DNA of 13,400 nucleotides, from positions 1-13,400 of the forward strand of contig CAIUXU010000277.1 in assembly GCA_903903205.1 (NCBI GenBank). The letters are read 5' to 3'. The notes under the pieces were generated by a model. The model saw nothing but the letters and a program-made list of their open reading frames with translations, did not search any database and was not told where the DNA came from. The position numbers were made by a program, and so were the translations under genes. Origin of the DNA: an uncultured Syntrophobacterales bacterium. GTDB lineage: Bacteria; Desulfobacterota; Syntrophia; Syntrophales; UBA5619. Shown piece by piece: positions 1-7,451 of the stretch (positions are counted from its first letter, which is position 1; each line of letters opens with the position of its first letter).

Positions 1-1857
1 ATCGTCCTTGCGGGATCGTTAAGTGAGGCTGTAATGCGGACACGGACCGGCCTTCGCGTTCAGCCTGCGAGCTTTGACGAAATCGAAGACCAGTTTCCCT
101 TGCTTTCCCCCATGTTTCAGGCAGAGATGCAATCGATCGTCAGCGTTCCCCTGATCCACCGGAACGAGGTGATCGGGGTCCTGCACTTCTCGTCGAAAAA
201 GCAGAATGCCTACACGGAGCAGGCTTTCCACTTGGCAGAGAGAATCGCGATACAGGTTGCCGGGGCGATCGGCAATGCACATCTGTTCAACGATCTCAAT
301 AAAGCGGAAAAAGCATTACGGGAAAGCAATGAGTTGTTCACGCTGTTTATGCGCCACTCCCCTGTTTACACCTACATCAAAGAAATGACTCCCACCCAGA
401 GCATCATATTGCAAGCCAGCGATAATTTTAGACAGATGATCGGTATCCCGGGTTCCGAAATGGTCGGCAAGAACGTGAATGAGCTGTTTCCACCCGAATT
501 AGCCGCGAAGATTACCGCAGACGATTGTGCTGTCGTCTCCAGTGGTGATGTGCTGAGACTGGATGAAGAATTCAACGGTCGTAACTATACCACCATCAAG
601 TTCCCTATCGTCCTGGGAGATAAAACTTTATTGGCCGGTTACACCATCGACATCACCGAGCGCAAACAGGCGGAAACGGAGAGGGAAAAACTCGAATCCC
701 AAAACCGGCAACTTCATAAAGCCGAAAGTCTGAACCGCATGGCCGGGGCCATCGCCCATACCTTCAATAACCAACTGGGAGTGGTGATCGGGAACCTGGA
801 GCTGGCATTGATGGATCTGCCGAAAGTTGCGGGACCAATCCTCCATAGTTTGACCGCAGCCATGCGCGCGTCACAAAAGGCGGCGGAGGTGAGCGGCCAG
901 ATGCTGACCTACCTTGGTCAATCGTTTGACAAACGTGAGCTGCTCGATCTTTCCGAAACTTGCCGCCGGAACCTGCCTATTCATGAAGCTTCCATGCCGG
1001 GAACCGTAAAGCTGGAGATCAATTTGCCTTCTCCCGGGCCTGCCGTTATGATCAACGCGAGTGAGATACAGCAGGTGTTGACCAACCTGATCACCAATGC
1101 CTGTGAGGCTGTCGGTACGGGCCGTGGTTCTATTCACCTAAGCGTCAAAACAGCTTCTCCGGCGGATATTCCTGAATCACACCGCTTCCCCGTCGGCCAG
1201 CAGCCGCAGGAATCTGCCTATGCCTGCCTGGAAGTGGCCGACACGGGCTGCGGAATCGCGGAGAATGATATCGAAAAACTCTTCGACCCGTTTTTCACCA
1301 GCAAGTTCACGGGGCGAGGTTTGGGCCTGGCCATGGTCCTGGGGATTGTAAAGGCTCACGATGGGTGTGTCACGGTGGAGAGCACACCAGGACAAGGGAG
1401 CACCTTCCGGGTCTTTTTACCTGTTTCTGCCGAAGAAGCTCCCCGGCAGCCGGACTTCGTCGCCCAACCCCTGGCAACGGGCGGCGGCACGATACTGCTG
1501 GTTGATGACGAAGAGATGTTGCGCGACATGGCCGCAGCTCTGCTCACGCGACTTGGTTTTTCGGTGCTGGCAGCAAAGGACGGCGTCGAAGCGGTGGAAA
1601 TATTTAGGCAGCGGCAGGATGAAATCCGACTGGTGCTATCCGACCTGACCATGCCGCGCATGAACGGATGGGAGACATTGACCGCACTGCGTGAACTCGC
1701 GCCTGACCTTCCGGTAATCCTGGCAAGCGGCTACGACAAAGCCCAGGTCATGGCCGGCGACCACCCCGAATTGCCGCAAGTCTTCCTTGGTAAACCTTAC
1801 ACACTCAAGGGACTTGGCGAGGCAATCAGCCAGGCTCTGGTTGGCAAGAAGCAGTAA
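1..1857 (+). CDS. Hybrid sensor histidine kinase, GAF-PAS-HisKA-HATPase-REC (5' truncated by window)
   Basis: The frame is open to the left edge, so the gene starts outside; numbering here is from the internal ATG at 34. Residues before about 84 are the end of a GAF domain (SVPLIHRNEVIGVLHFSS; AGAIGNAHLF). A PAS domain spans about 96-210, ending in the typical DITERKQAE linker. The HisKA H-box is AHTFNNQLG with phospho-acceptor H242. The ATPase shows the N-box (NLITNACEAV, N355), the G1 box DTGCGIA (403-409), the FDPFFTSK segment and GRGLGLAM. A C-terminal receiver domain (about 486-600) has acidic pair D491/D492, phospho-acceptor D537 in LSDLTMP and K587 in LGKPY. No membrane segment is visible, so the visible part is cytosolic. 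It probably relays a ligand signal to a separate phosphotransfer partner; none is in the window. The residue after the phospho-His is Thr, not the usual acidic residue. The family assignment is firm, the signal unknown. Confidence 0.95.
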   Translation: MVLAGSLSEAVMRTRTGLRVQPASFDEIEDQFPLLSPMFQAEMQSIVSVPLIHRNEVIGVLHFSSKKQNAYTEQAFHLAERIAIQVAGAIGNAHLFNDLNKAEKALRESNELFTLFMRHSPVYTYIKEMTPTQSIILQASDNFRQMIGIPGSEMVGKNVNELFPPELAAKITADDCAVVSSGDVLRLDEEFNGRNYTTIKFPIVLGDKTLLAGYTIDITERKQAETEREKLESQNRQLHKAESLNRMAGAIAHTFNNQLGVVIGNLELALMDLPKVAGPILHSLTAAMRASQKAAEVSGQMLTYLGQSFDKRELLDLSETCRRNLPIHEASMPGTVKLEINLPSPGPAVMINASEIQQVLTNLITNACEAVGTGRGSIHLSVKTASPADIPESHRFPVGQQPQESAYACLEVADTGCGIAENDIEKLFDPFFTSKFTGRGLGLAMVLGIVKAHDGCVTVESTPGQGSTFRVFLPVSAEEAPRQPDFVAQPLATGGGTILLVDDEEMLRDMAAALLTRLGFSVLAAKDGVEAVEIFRQRQDEIRLVLSDLTMPRMNGWETLTALRELAPDLPVILASGYDKAQVMAGDHPELPQVFLGKPYTLKGLGEAISQALVGKKQ

Positions 1858-2212
1858 ATGATATGGCGAAATAGCTCCTTCATGGGAAATTAAACGGCAC
1901 ATTAAATGGATCTTCCCAAGGTACAAACGCTGTTCCAAATGGAAGGCGATCAGTACTCCTTGGTCAGTTTGTCGAGCTCGGCCAGGAGTTCCCCAGCGGC
2001 CCGCGGACGCCCATCACCGCGCCCACCTCCATCTCATGCAGGGTCGAGGTCACCACGCCGCCTTCTGGACTGCGTCGTTTCCCTCGTTTCTTTTCAGCCC
2101 TTTTCCATCATTTTGCATTCCCTCTATTTCCTTGATATTCTGCACCTGTGATGGTAGGTAGATACCGTGCTCATCACTCACATCTACACATCAAGCGGCA
2201 GGCGGTAACAGC
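1858..2212. other. Intergenic stretch between kinase and MNT gene
   Basis: About 355 bases without an intact gene. It holds a degraded coding fragment on the minus strand (1950-2071, listed separately). The part from about 2090 to 2160 is T-rich and could carry the promoter of the MNT/HEPN pair, but no strong -35/-10 pair stands out. I see no clear terminator after the kinase stop codon. Confidence 0.6.
1950..2071 (-). pseudogene. Remnant of an FAD/NAD(P)-binding oxidoreductase gene
   Basis: Read on the minus strand from 2071, the frame gives SPEGGVVTSTLHEMEVGAV and then MGVRGPLGNSWP, down to about 1979. This resembles the FAD-binding segment of ferredoxin-reductase-like electron-transfer subunits (sulfhydrogenase gamma, anaerobic sulfite reductase B and Hdr-associated types), in which a Gly-x-Val-Thr...Leu-His stretch precedes Val-Gly-x-x-V-G-V-R-G-P-x-G-N. 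The frame hits a stop at 1964-1966. A neighbouring frame continues as GELLAELDKLTKEY and stops at 1950-1952, which looks like a true C-terminus joined after a frameshift or deletion. No start codon, ribosome site or remaining domain is present. The family match is from memory of the motif and is moderate; the claim that it is dead is stronger, because only about 30 matching codons remain. Confidence 0.45.
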
Positions 2213-2536
2213 ATGTTTATCCATGAACGGGAAGCCCTGAAAGACGTGATTCAAGCCCTCCGGAGCCACCTGGACGGGAAGATCGTCTCCGCCCACGCCT
2301 TCGGCTCCCGCGTGCGGGGCAATCACGATGAATGGTCCGATTTCGACCTCCTGGTGGTCGTGGACGGCAGGACAACGGCGCTGGAGCAGGAGGTGATCGG
2401 CATCATCGTCGAGGAAGAGATGAAAAAAGGGCTCTCCTTCGCACCGGTCATCAAGGATATCCGCGAATTTGAGATGGAAAAACGTTTTCATACGCCGTTC
2501 TACGAGAATATCGTTAAAGAAGGGGTGCCGCTATGA
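2213..2536 (+). CDS. MNT-type minimal nucleotidyltransferase
   Basis: A 107-residue protein of the small MNT nucleotidyltransferase family. Residues 30-45 carry the hallmark: FGSRVRG (Gly31-Ser32) followed by SDFDLLV with metal-binding Asp43 and Asp45. The third carboxylate of the polymerase-beta fold is not obvious; the equivalent strand reads LSFAPVIKD. In known MNT/HEPN pairs the MNT protein is the antitoxin or modifier and can transfer AMP groups to its HEPN partner; that this pair does so is inference. A weak AGGCGG ribosome site lies about 8 bases before the ATG. The stop overlaps the next gene's start by 4 bases (ATGA at 2533), so the two are translationally coupled. The length is normal for the family. 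Confidence 0.85.
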   Translation: MFIHEREALKDVIQALRSHLDGKIVSAHAFGSRVRGNHDEWSDFDLLVVVDGRTTALEQEVIGIIVEEEMKKGLSFAPVIKDIREFEMEKRFHTPFYENIVKEGVPL

Positions 2537-2979
2537 CGCTTTCATGGACCGACAAGAAAATACTCAGTCAGACCAGGATGGAAAAGGCACACGAATTTTT
2601 GGAGGACGCAAAGGGAAACTTCCGGGAGGGGCGCGTCAAGACCTCAATCAATCGGAGTTATTATGCATTGCTGGCTGCCGCCAGAAGCATTCTCATTCTG
2701 TGCGGCGTCAACCCGGAGACTCATGAAGGCGCGGTCACCATGCTGAGCCTGAAATTCGTAAAAACAGAACTTCTCCCGCTAGAAACCATCAAGACATTCA
2801 AGTTGCTTTTTTCCAGAAGGACTGATGCGGACTACGGAGATTTCGATTCCGCAGATGCGGCGGATGCCGAAGAGGCCATCCGTTTGGCGTCCGGGGCGGT
2901 GGAAGAGATCGAACGATTAAGGTCCGCGCTGCTGAAACAAGATAAACCGTATAAAAATGAGAGTGAAGACAAGATATAG
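2533..2979 (+). CDS. HEPN-domain protein, partner of the MNT nucleotidyltransferase
   Basis: A 148-residue, largely helical protein. It shows the HEPN (PF05168-like) signature INRSYYALLAAARSIL at about 39-54, a conserved-looking THEG at 63-66 and RRTDADYGDF at 95-104, then a charged C-terminal helix (about 111-135). HEPN domains with an Rx4-6H motif are RNases. Here the expected position reads R-R-T-D-A-D-Y with no His, so RNase activity is doubtful; this form is known from HEPN proteins described as nucleotidyltransferase substrate-binding partners (HI0074 type). It overlaps the MNT gene by 4 bases, so the pair is one unit. The role could be toxin-antitoxin, nucleotide binding or defence; sequence alone cannot decide. 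No terminator is evident downstream. Confidence 0.8.
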   Translation: MTLSWTDKKILSQTRMEKAHEFLEDAKGNFREGRVKTSINRSYYALLAAARSILILCGVNPETHEGAVTMLSLKFVKTELLPLETIKTFKLLFSRRTDADYGDFDSADAADAEEAIRLASGAVEEIERLRSALLKQDKPYKNESEDKI

Positions 2980-3247
2980 GCTCAGGAAGGCGGTCGCTTC
3001 AGGAAAACCGGCTCAGGGGAAAACACAGCGGCTTAATGGTTTCCGGACTCTCGTGCGTGTGTACAACTTCCTGTAATGTTGTTTTTCTGTATTTGTTCAT
3101 CCATACTACATTTCGAACGGTATTCAATATTGACGGTACTATTGATGTCTTAAATCGACGCCTCTTGCAACCTGTCGAATGGAGTATTGCTTGGGAAAGG
3201 ATTCCCGAGAAAGGCGATCGGTGGCTGTAAAGGTACCTGACGATCGT
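2980..3247. other. Convergent spacer, AT-richer, no supported gene
   Basis: This spacer separates the plus-strand MNT/HEPN pair from the end of the minus-strand run, so it should hold the termination signals of both. The middle (about 3060-3150) is visibly AT-richer than its surroundings. A small GGGAA/TTCCC stem with a four-base loop sits at 3193-3206, but no T-run follows it on either strand. A 64-codon frame at 3036-3230 has no ribosome site and no recognisable motif. Confidence 0.5.
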
Positions 3248-3976
3248 TCAGAACGCCGACCATTGCCCACCTTCGATGGCAAACGCCCGTACGGGTGAAC
3301 CGTCTCCACGCAACGGCTTCAGCGGCAGCGCGGCGAAGAAGACCTTCTCCTGCCGGATTGCCTCGAGGTTGGTCAACCCTTCCACAGGCAAGACGCCTCC
3401 GCCCAACAGCGTCTGGTGAATCCGGATGAGCTCCGGTAGATCATTCACGTCCGCCACCGACGGCGGTTCGACCCCGAGAAGCTTCACGCGATGTTCGACA
3501 CACCAGCGGGCAAGTTCGAGGCTGACGCGCGGCAATTCATCACGCCATTTCGCTTCGTCGATGAAGGCGCTCCAGCCCGTGCGAAGAATCAGGCTGTCCC
3601 CGGGGGCGAACCGCGTCGCAATGCTGCCGAGGTCGGCCACGGTGATCAACGTCCGGGGCGCAATGCCGTCGAGCTTCACGAGCCAGGCCGGGCCCATGCA
3701 CTGCGCCAGCGGCACCTCGTCGATCGTCCGGTCGCCTGCCTCGGAGTGGGTGGGCGCATCGATGTGCGTTCCGCAGTGGGAATAGAGGTGAAGCGTCTGC
3801 GCGTTCCAGCCGTGTTCGCTGAAGTTGAACTTCGGCTCACAGGCAACGCCCCTCATACCGGGACAAAGCGTAAGTGTAAGATCGATGATACGCGGGAAGG
3901 AAATGCTTTCCTGTTGTTCAACCCGGCCGGATTCGGCCCCGGATGTTGAAAACCCGTTGCCTGGATTCCCGTTCAT
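3248..3976 (-). CDS. Cyclase-family (PF04199) metal-dependent hydrolase
   Basis: The hallmark metal-binding motif SHCGTHIDAPTH is complete (H69, H73, D75 and H79 when counted from the ATG at 3982), and VEGLTNL near residue 201 supplies the usual downstream Glu. This family (kynurenine formamidase, isatin hydrolase and relatives) hydrolyses amide or ring C-N/C-O bonds using Mn or Zn; the substrate here is unknown. Ring-opening of a lactone would suit the sugar-acid context but is inference. I place the start at the ATG at 3976, which overlaps the upstream stop as ATGA with a GGA six bases ahead; the ATG at 3982 would add two residues. The protein is about 242 residues, with a low-complexity N-terminal tail of about 28 residues before RIIDLTLTL. 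It is the last gene of the minus-strand run. Confidence 0.85.
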   Translation of the reverse strand: MNGNPGNGFSTSGAESGRVEQQESISFPRIIDLTLTLCPGMRGVACEPKFNFSEHGWNAQTLHLYSHCGTHIDAPTHSEAGDRTIDEVPLAQCMGPAWLVKLDGIAPRTLITVADLGSIATRFAPGDSLILRTGWSAFIDEAKWRDELPRVSLELARWCVEHRVKLLGVEPPSVADVNDLPELIRIHQTLLGGGVLPVEGLTNLEAIRQEKVFFAALPLKPLRGDGSPVRAFAIEGGQWSAF

Positions 3977-5130
3977 AGGCATTCCATAATCTTTTCCGTC
4001 ATCTGTTGCGTGGCCAACCGCCCTCCGGTGTCCGGCGTCCGGTTGGCCGGGTCGGAGAGCACCGTTTCGACGGCGTGACGGATGCGGGTGGCACCGTCAA
4101 GCAACTCCGGATGCCCCAGCCATTCGAGCATCATTGCCGCCGAAAGGATGGCGGCGATGGGATTGGCGATGCCTTTTCCGGCAATGTCCGGCGCAGTTCC
4201 GTGCGAGGGTTGGAAGACGGCGCAGTCATCGCCGATGTCCGCAGACGGCGCCATGCCCATGCCGCCGACGAGACCAGCGGCCAGGTCGCTGAGGATGTCG
4301 CCGAACATGTTTTCCGTGACCAGCACATCGAATTCGTGTGGTTTCTGCAACAGGTACAAGGCCATCGCATCCACATAGACGCGTGAGGCCTCGACCTCGG
4401 GGTATTCCCGCGCGACATCGTCGAACACGGAGCGGAAGAATACCATGGAAGGCAGCACATTGGCCTTGTCCACCAGGGTGCATTTTTTTCGGCGACGGCC
4501 TGCCAGTTCAAACGCCGCCCGGAAGACGCGCTCGGCGCCCCGGCGCGTGATGCGCAGCAAATCGCGGACCTCGCCACTGGCCGGATCGGATTTGCTGAGC
4601 CGGGCGGAGAACAACCCTTCGCAATTCTCGCGCACAATCACGAGATCAATCTCCCCCGCGCCGTACCGCTTCAGCGGGGTGTCCTGCGCATGGTACAGCC
4701 GGATGGGCCGTAGGCCTGCGTAGAGATCGAGTCGCTCGCGCAAGTCAAGCTGCGGTGAAAGTTCCCGCCCATCGGGCCAGCGGACGCTGGGCAGGCCCAT
4801 CGCGCCCAGCAGCACCGCGTCCGCCTGGCGACAAGCCGCAAACGCCTCCTCCGACAGGGGGTCGCCGTACCGAAGATATTCCGCAGTGCCGACAGCATGT
4901 TCACGGAAAGCAAAGCAGACTTTCGTCCACCTCTCCTCCAACTTCTTCAACACGGCAAGCGTGGCGCCAATCACCTCCGGCCCGATGCCATCACCGGGCA
5001 AAACAGCGATGTCCAAAGAAATCTTCCCGGCGGCTCCGGTGCACGTGTCGATCTCTCTCTGGCGGCCGGGCGACCCGGACCGTGGTTTCCTTTCCGTCGA
5101 GAGTGTTTTAATCGGTTCATTGTCCTTCAT
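3973..5130 (-). CDS. Isocitrate/isopropylmalate-family oxidative decarboxylase (tartrate/malate dehydrogenase-like)
   Basis: A 385-residue NAD(P)-dependent beta-decarboxylating dehydrogenase. Visible motifs: LPGDGIGPEV (44-53), LDLRERLDLYAGLRPIR with R131 and R141 (carboxylate binding), VRENCEGLF (167-174), DKANVL with K222, VYVDAMALYL with D254, the metal site NMFGDILSDLAAG (D278, D282) and the NAD-binding HGTAPDIAGKGIANP (310-324). The substrate loop RENCEGLF differs from the ELTGG form of LeuB and is closer to tartrate, malate or isocitrate-type enzymes, so leucine biosynthesis is unlikely. About 38 charged or polar residues precede the first beta strand, longer than usual; AAGGG sits 6 bases before the ATG at 5130, supporting this start. 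It probably oxidises and decarboxylates a hydroxy acid in the pathway of this operon; the exact substrate is unknown. Confidence 0.85.
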   Translation of the reverse strand: MKDNEPIKTLSTERKPRSGSPGRQREIDTCTGAAGKISLDIAVLPGDGIGPEVIGATLAVLKKLEERWTKVCFAFREHAVGTAEYLRYGDPLSEEAFAACRQADAVLLGAMGLPSVRWPDGRELSPQLDLRERLDLYAGLRPIRLYHAQDTPLKRYGAGEIDLVIVRENCEGLFSARLSKSDPASGEVRDLLRITRRGAERVFRAAFELAGRRRKKCTLVDKANVLPSMVFFRSVFDDVAREYPEVEASRVYVDAMALYLLQKPHEFDVLVTENMFGDILSDLAAGLVGGMGMAPSADIGDDCAVFQPSHGTAPDIAGKGIANPIAAILSAAMMLEWLGHPELLDGATRIRHAVETVLSDPANRTPDTGGRLATQQMTEKIMECL

Positions 5131-5200
5131 GGTTTCCCTTTTACCGGCGGAAGGTTGAAGCTCTCAGCGGTAAGCTGTTGAAAATGGTTCGCTTGCAGAT

Positions 5201-5746
5201 TCAAGGGTCACCTGTGCCAATGGGGCAGCCAAAGCTTTGAGGATCACTGAAGAGGTTCTTGGTCTCATCCACCCGGTTTTGGAAACAAATGTTGACCGAC
5301 CCTTCCGGTCCACCCTGGAACCAGTGCTCAATACCGGGAGAGATGGTATATTGCCCACCGGGATTCAAGCAGGCCTGCTGCCGCGCGGTATAAAACCGAT
5401 CCTTTCCCGCAGGGATCAGCAGGTCCGGATCAGTCGCTTTGCCTTTGATGTATACCTTCGTTTGTCCGGAGAGTACCCTGAGGGTCTCTTCCTTCCCCTG
5501 CTCCCCTTCATAGGGCGGATGCACATGCTGGGGGAGAGTCTGGTTTGGCAGCAGTGCGATCAGAGTGATTCTCAGGCGTAAGGAACGGAGGATATCAATG
5601 AAGGCAAAACCCTCGGAGCGCAGGTTGCCCAATCCAAAATCACTGATCTCCACGGCCTTCCATTCCGCATCCGTGATCGGGAATCCAGAGCGACGGAGCA
5701 AATCCAGATATTCCTGTTGAAGAGTCTTTACATCCGCGACAGACAT
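5201..5746 (-). CDS. D-lyxose ketol-isomerase family protein (cupin)
   Basis: A 181-residue cupin resembling D-lyxose/D-mannose isomerases (DUF1498 family). The metal site is visible as QHVHPP (H74, H76), GKEETLRVLSG (Glu86/87) and PGIEHWFQ (H141), matching the His-His-Glu-His pattern of the family. These enzymes interconvert aldoses and ketoses using Mn or Co in the cytosol. The protein is a little shorter than the roughly 220-residue enzymes, so substrate preference may differ. The start at 5746 has AGGAGG ten bases upstream, slightly far but with no better in-frame candidate. It lies 24 bases after dhaL and 70 bases before the dehydrogenase gene, in the same direction. The natural substrate in this pathway (pentose, ketose or branched sugar) cannot be read from sequence. 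Confidence 0.8.
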   Translation of the reverse strand: MSVADVKTLQQEYLDLLRRSGFPITDAEWKAVEISDFGLGNLRSEGFAFIDILRSLRLRITLIALLPNQTLPQHVHPPYEGEQGKEETLRVLSGQTKVYIKGKATDPDLLIPAGKDRFYTARQQACLNPGGQYTISPGIEHWFQGGPEGSVNICFQNRVDETKNLFSDPQSFGCPIGTGDP

Positions 5747-5770
5747 TGGAACACGACCTCCTCGGTTATT

Positions 5771-6439
5771 TTATAATCCCTGGCTTGAATCCAGGCTGCC
5801 GTTGAGCAAATGGCCGATTGTTCCGGCCATGGTTTCCAGGATCAGACAGCAGGACGCCGCCCCGGCATCAACGACACCGCGGGACCGCTCACCCAGCCGG
5901 CTGGAGCGCCCTAACTTTGCCACCATCTCCTTTGTGGCATCACGCCCATGCCGGGCAGCTTCGACCATCTTATCCAGACATACCCGGAACGGTTCACCGG
6001 TTTGTGCTGCGGCCTGATAGGCAGCTTCCGCCAAAAGCAATACATCCATCAGAGTTTTATCGCCCAACTTGGCGTCACTAATCTTCTGTATCCCCTCTCT
6101 GCCGGAAGAGAGCATCCTGCCGAACACCGCCATATCGATGGCATCCTGTCCGTCACATGCCGCTGCCATGGATTTGAAGAAGGTACCGTACAACGGTCCC
6201 ATCGACCCCCCGATCTTCATCACCAGGATTTTCGACAATGTCTTCAGTCCGTGAGTCAGATTGCCCGGATTGGCCAGAAGCTCTTCCCTGCAGAGCGTGA
6301 AACCCTTGTTCATGTTAATGCCGTGATCGCCGTCGCCGATCGCGCCGTCGATGTCACTCAGGTATTGTTTGTTTTCCTGGATGGCACGTATCAGATCGAA
6401 AATGAGCGGGATTCCATCCCGGTTTGCAAATTGTTCCAT
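5771..6439 (-). CDS. dhaL: Dihydroxyacetone kinase subunit DhaL (nucleotide-binding)
   Basis: A 222-residue DhaL/DAK2-domain protein. The Mg-nucleotide site is DGAIGDGDHGINM with D31, D36 and D38; the glycine-rich loop GGSMGPLYG spans 77-85; the lid region GRSSRLGERSRGVVDAGA spans 177-194. DhaL carries the nucleotide that phosphorylates the ketose held covalently on DhaK. I start at the ATG at 6439, with AGGAG seven bases upstream; a longer frame to 6487 would overlap dhaK and has no ribosome site. Only 10 bases separate it from dhaK. No phosphotransferase subunit DhaM is seen, so either ATP is used directly or DhaM is encoded elsewhere. In this context the kinase may act on erythrulose rather than dihydroxyacetone (inference). 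Confidence 0.93.
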   Translation of the reverse strand: MEQFANRDGIPLIFDLIRAIQENKQYLSDIDGAIGDGDHGINMNKGFTLCREELLANPGNLTHGLKTLSKILVMKIGGSMGPLYGTFFKSMAAACDGQDAIDMAVFGRMLSSGREGIQKISDAKLGDKTLMDVLLLAEAAYQAAAQTGEPFRVCLDKMVEAARHGRDATKEMVAKLGRSSRLGERSRGVVDAGAASCCLILETMAGTIGHLLNGSLDSSQGL

Positions 6440-6449
6440 ACCCAATCTC

Positions 6450-7451
6450 CTAAGCAAACTGGCGCAACCCCATCGAATCGACCTCATAGTCGATGCAGGC
6501 TTTCAGGTCCGCGTCGAGCTTCATGACCGTCAGGGTGACGCCGGCCATCTCCAGCGACGTGAAGTAATTCCCCACGTAAGGCCGGTAAATCCGGAGCTGC
6601 TTCTTTCCGAAGATCTTCTCCACTTCATTGTACAGGATGTAGAGCTCCATCAGCGGTGTCGATCCCAAGCCGGAAATCAACACCACCACTTCGTCATGAG
6701 CATTGAACGGCAGATCTGGCAGGATGATCTCGGTCATGCGCCTCGCCATTTGCGCGGCGGTTTCCAGCGCGACCACTTCCAGGCCGGGTTCGCCGTGGTG
6801 GCCGATCCCAACCTCCATCTTGCCCTCTTCGATCATGAAGTTGGGATGACCGACCTCAGGGATGGTGCAAGGCATCAAGCCGATGCCCATGCTGCGAGTA
6901 TTGTCGATGGCCTTTTGCGCCTGGGCAATGACCTCATCAAGACTGGCCCCCATGGCCGCCTTGGCACCGCCCACCTTCCACATCAGGATCTCTCCGGCCA
7001 CGCCGCGGCGTTTGGCCCGCTGGTCTCCGGGAGCGGAGGGGACATCGTCGTTGGCTACGACCGTCCGGACCTCGATTCCCTCTTCCTTCGCCTGCTCCAC
7101 GGCCATTCGGACGTTCATGTTGTCGCCTGCGTAGTTTCCGTAAAGGCAGGCGACTCCCTTGCCGCCGTCCGCGGCCCTGAAGGCGTCGAAAAACATCTGT
7201 GCCGGAGGAGAAGAGAAGATCTCGCCCACGGCGACGGCGTCGACCATGTTCCGGCCGATGTAGCCAATAAAGGCCGGTTTGTGGCCCGAGCCACCCCCGG
7301 TGACGATTCCCACTTTGCCGGGGATGGGGGCCTGCCGGTACTTCAGCACGCGCGCATTGTCCGTCCCGGCGACCAGATCCGGATGGGCCTTGAGGTAGCC
7401 CTCCACCATTTCATCCACCGCCGCCTCAGGCGCATTGATCATCTTCTGCAT
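6450..7451 (-). CDS. dhaK: Dihydroxyacetone kinase subunit DhaK (ketose-binding)
   Basis: A DhaK-domain protein of 333 residues. Counting from the upstream GTG at 7460: TGGGSGHKP with H60 in the substrate pocket, GNYAGDNMN with D113 as likely general base, and GIGHHGEPG with H222 as the residue that forms the covalent hemiaminal with the ketose. All key DhaK residues are therefore present and the subunit should be active. The start is decided by the ribosome site: GGGAGG lies 8 bases before the ATG at 7451, whereas the GTG at 7460 directly abuts it. It is followed closely by dhaL. Relatives phosphorylate dihydroxyacetone, L-/D-erythrulose and other short ketoses; the neighbouring RpiB-like isomerase makes a tetrulose a plausible substrate. 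Confidence 0.93.
   Translation of the reverse strand: MQKMINAPEAAVDEMVEGYLKAHPDLVAGTDNARVLKYRQAPIPGKVGIVTGGGSGHKPAFIGYIGRNMVDAVAVGEIFSSPPAQMFFDAFRAADGGKGVACLYGNYAGDNMNVRMAVEQAKEEGIEVRTVVANDDVPSAPGDQRAKRRGVAGEILMWKVGGAKAAMGASLDEVIAQAQKAIDNTRSMGIGLMPCTIPEVGHPNFMIEEGKMEVGIGHHGEPGLEVVALETAAQMARRMTEIILPDLPFNAHDEVVVLISGLGSTPLMELYILYNEVEKIFGKKQLRIYRPYVGNYFTSLEMAGVTLTVMKLDADLKACIDYEVDSMGLRQFA

Noticed and set aside
2113..2141. TTGCAT, 17-base gap, TATTCT as promoter of the MNT/HEPN pair
   Set aside because: Only about 3 of 6 and 4 of 6 consensus matches, and the start codon is some 70 bases on; too weak to list.
1906..2151. 81-codon plus-strand frame
   Set aside because: It runs opposite the oxidoreductase remnant and is Ser/Pro/Arg-rich without a recognisable fold.
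3193..3206. GGGAA/TTCCC stem as terminator of the catabolic run
   Set aside because: Only five pairs and no T-run after it on either strand.
3036..3230. 64-codon plus-strand frame in the convergent spacer
   Set aside because: No ribosome site, no motif and an unusual composition; insufficient support for a gene.
3973..5130. Annotation as 3-isopropylmalate dehydrogenase (leuB)
   Set aside because: The fold fits, but the substrate loop differs and no leuA, leuC or leuD genes adjoin it.
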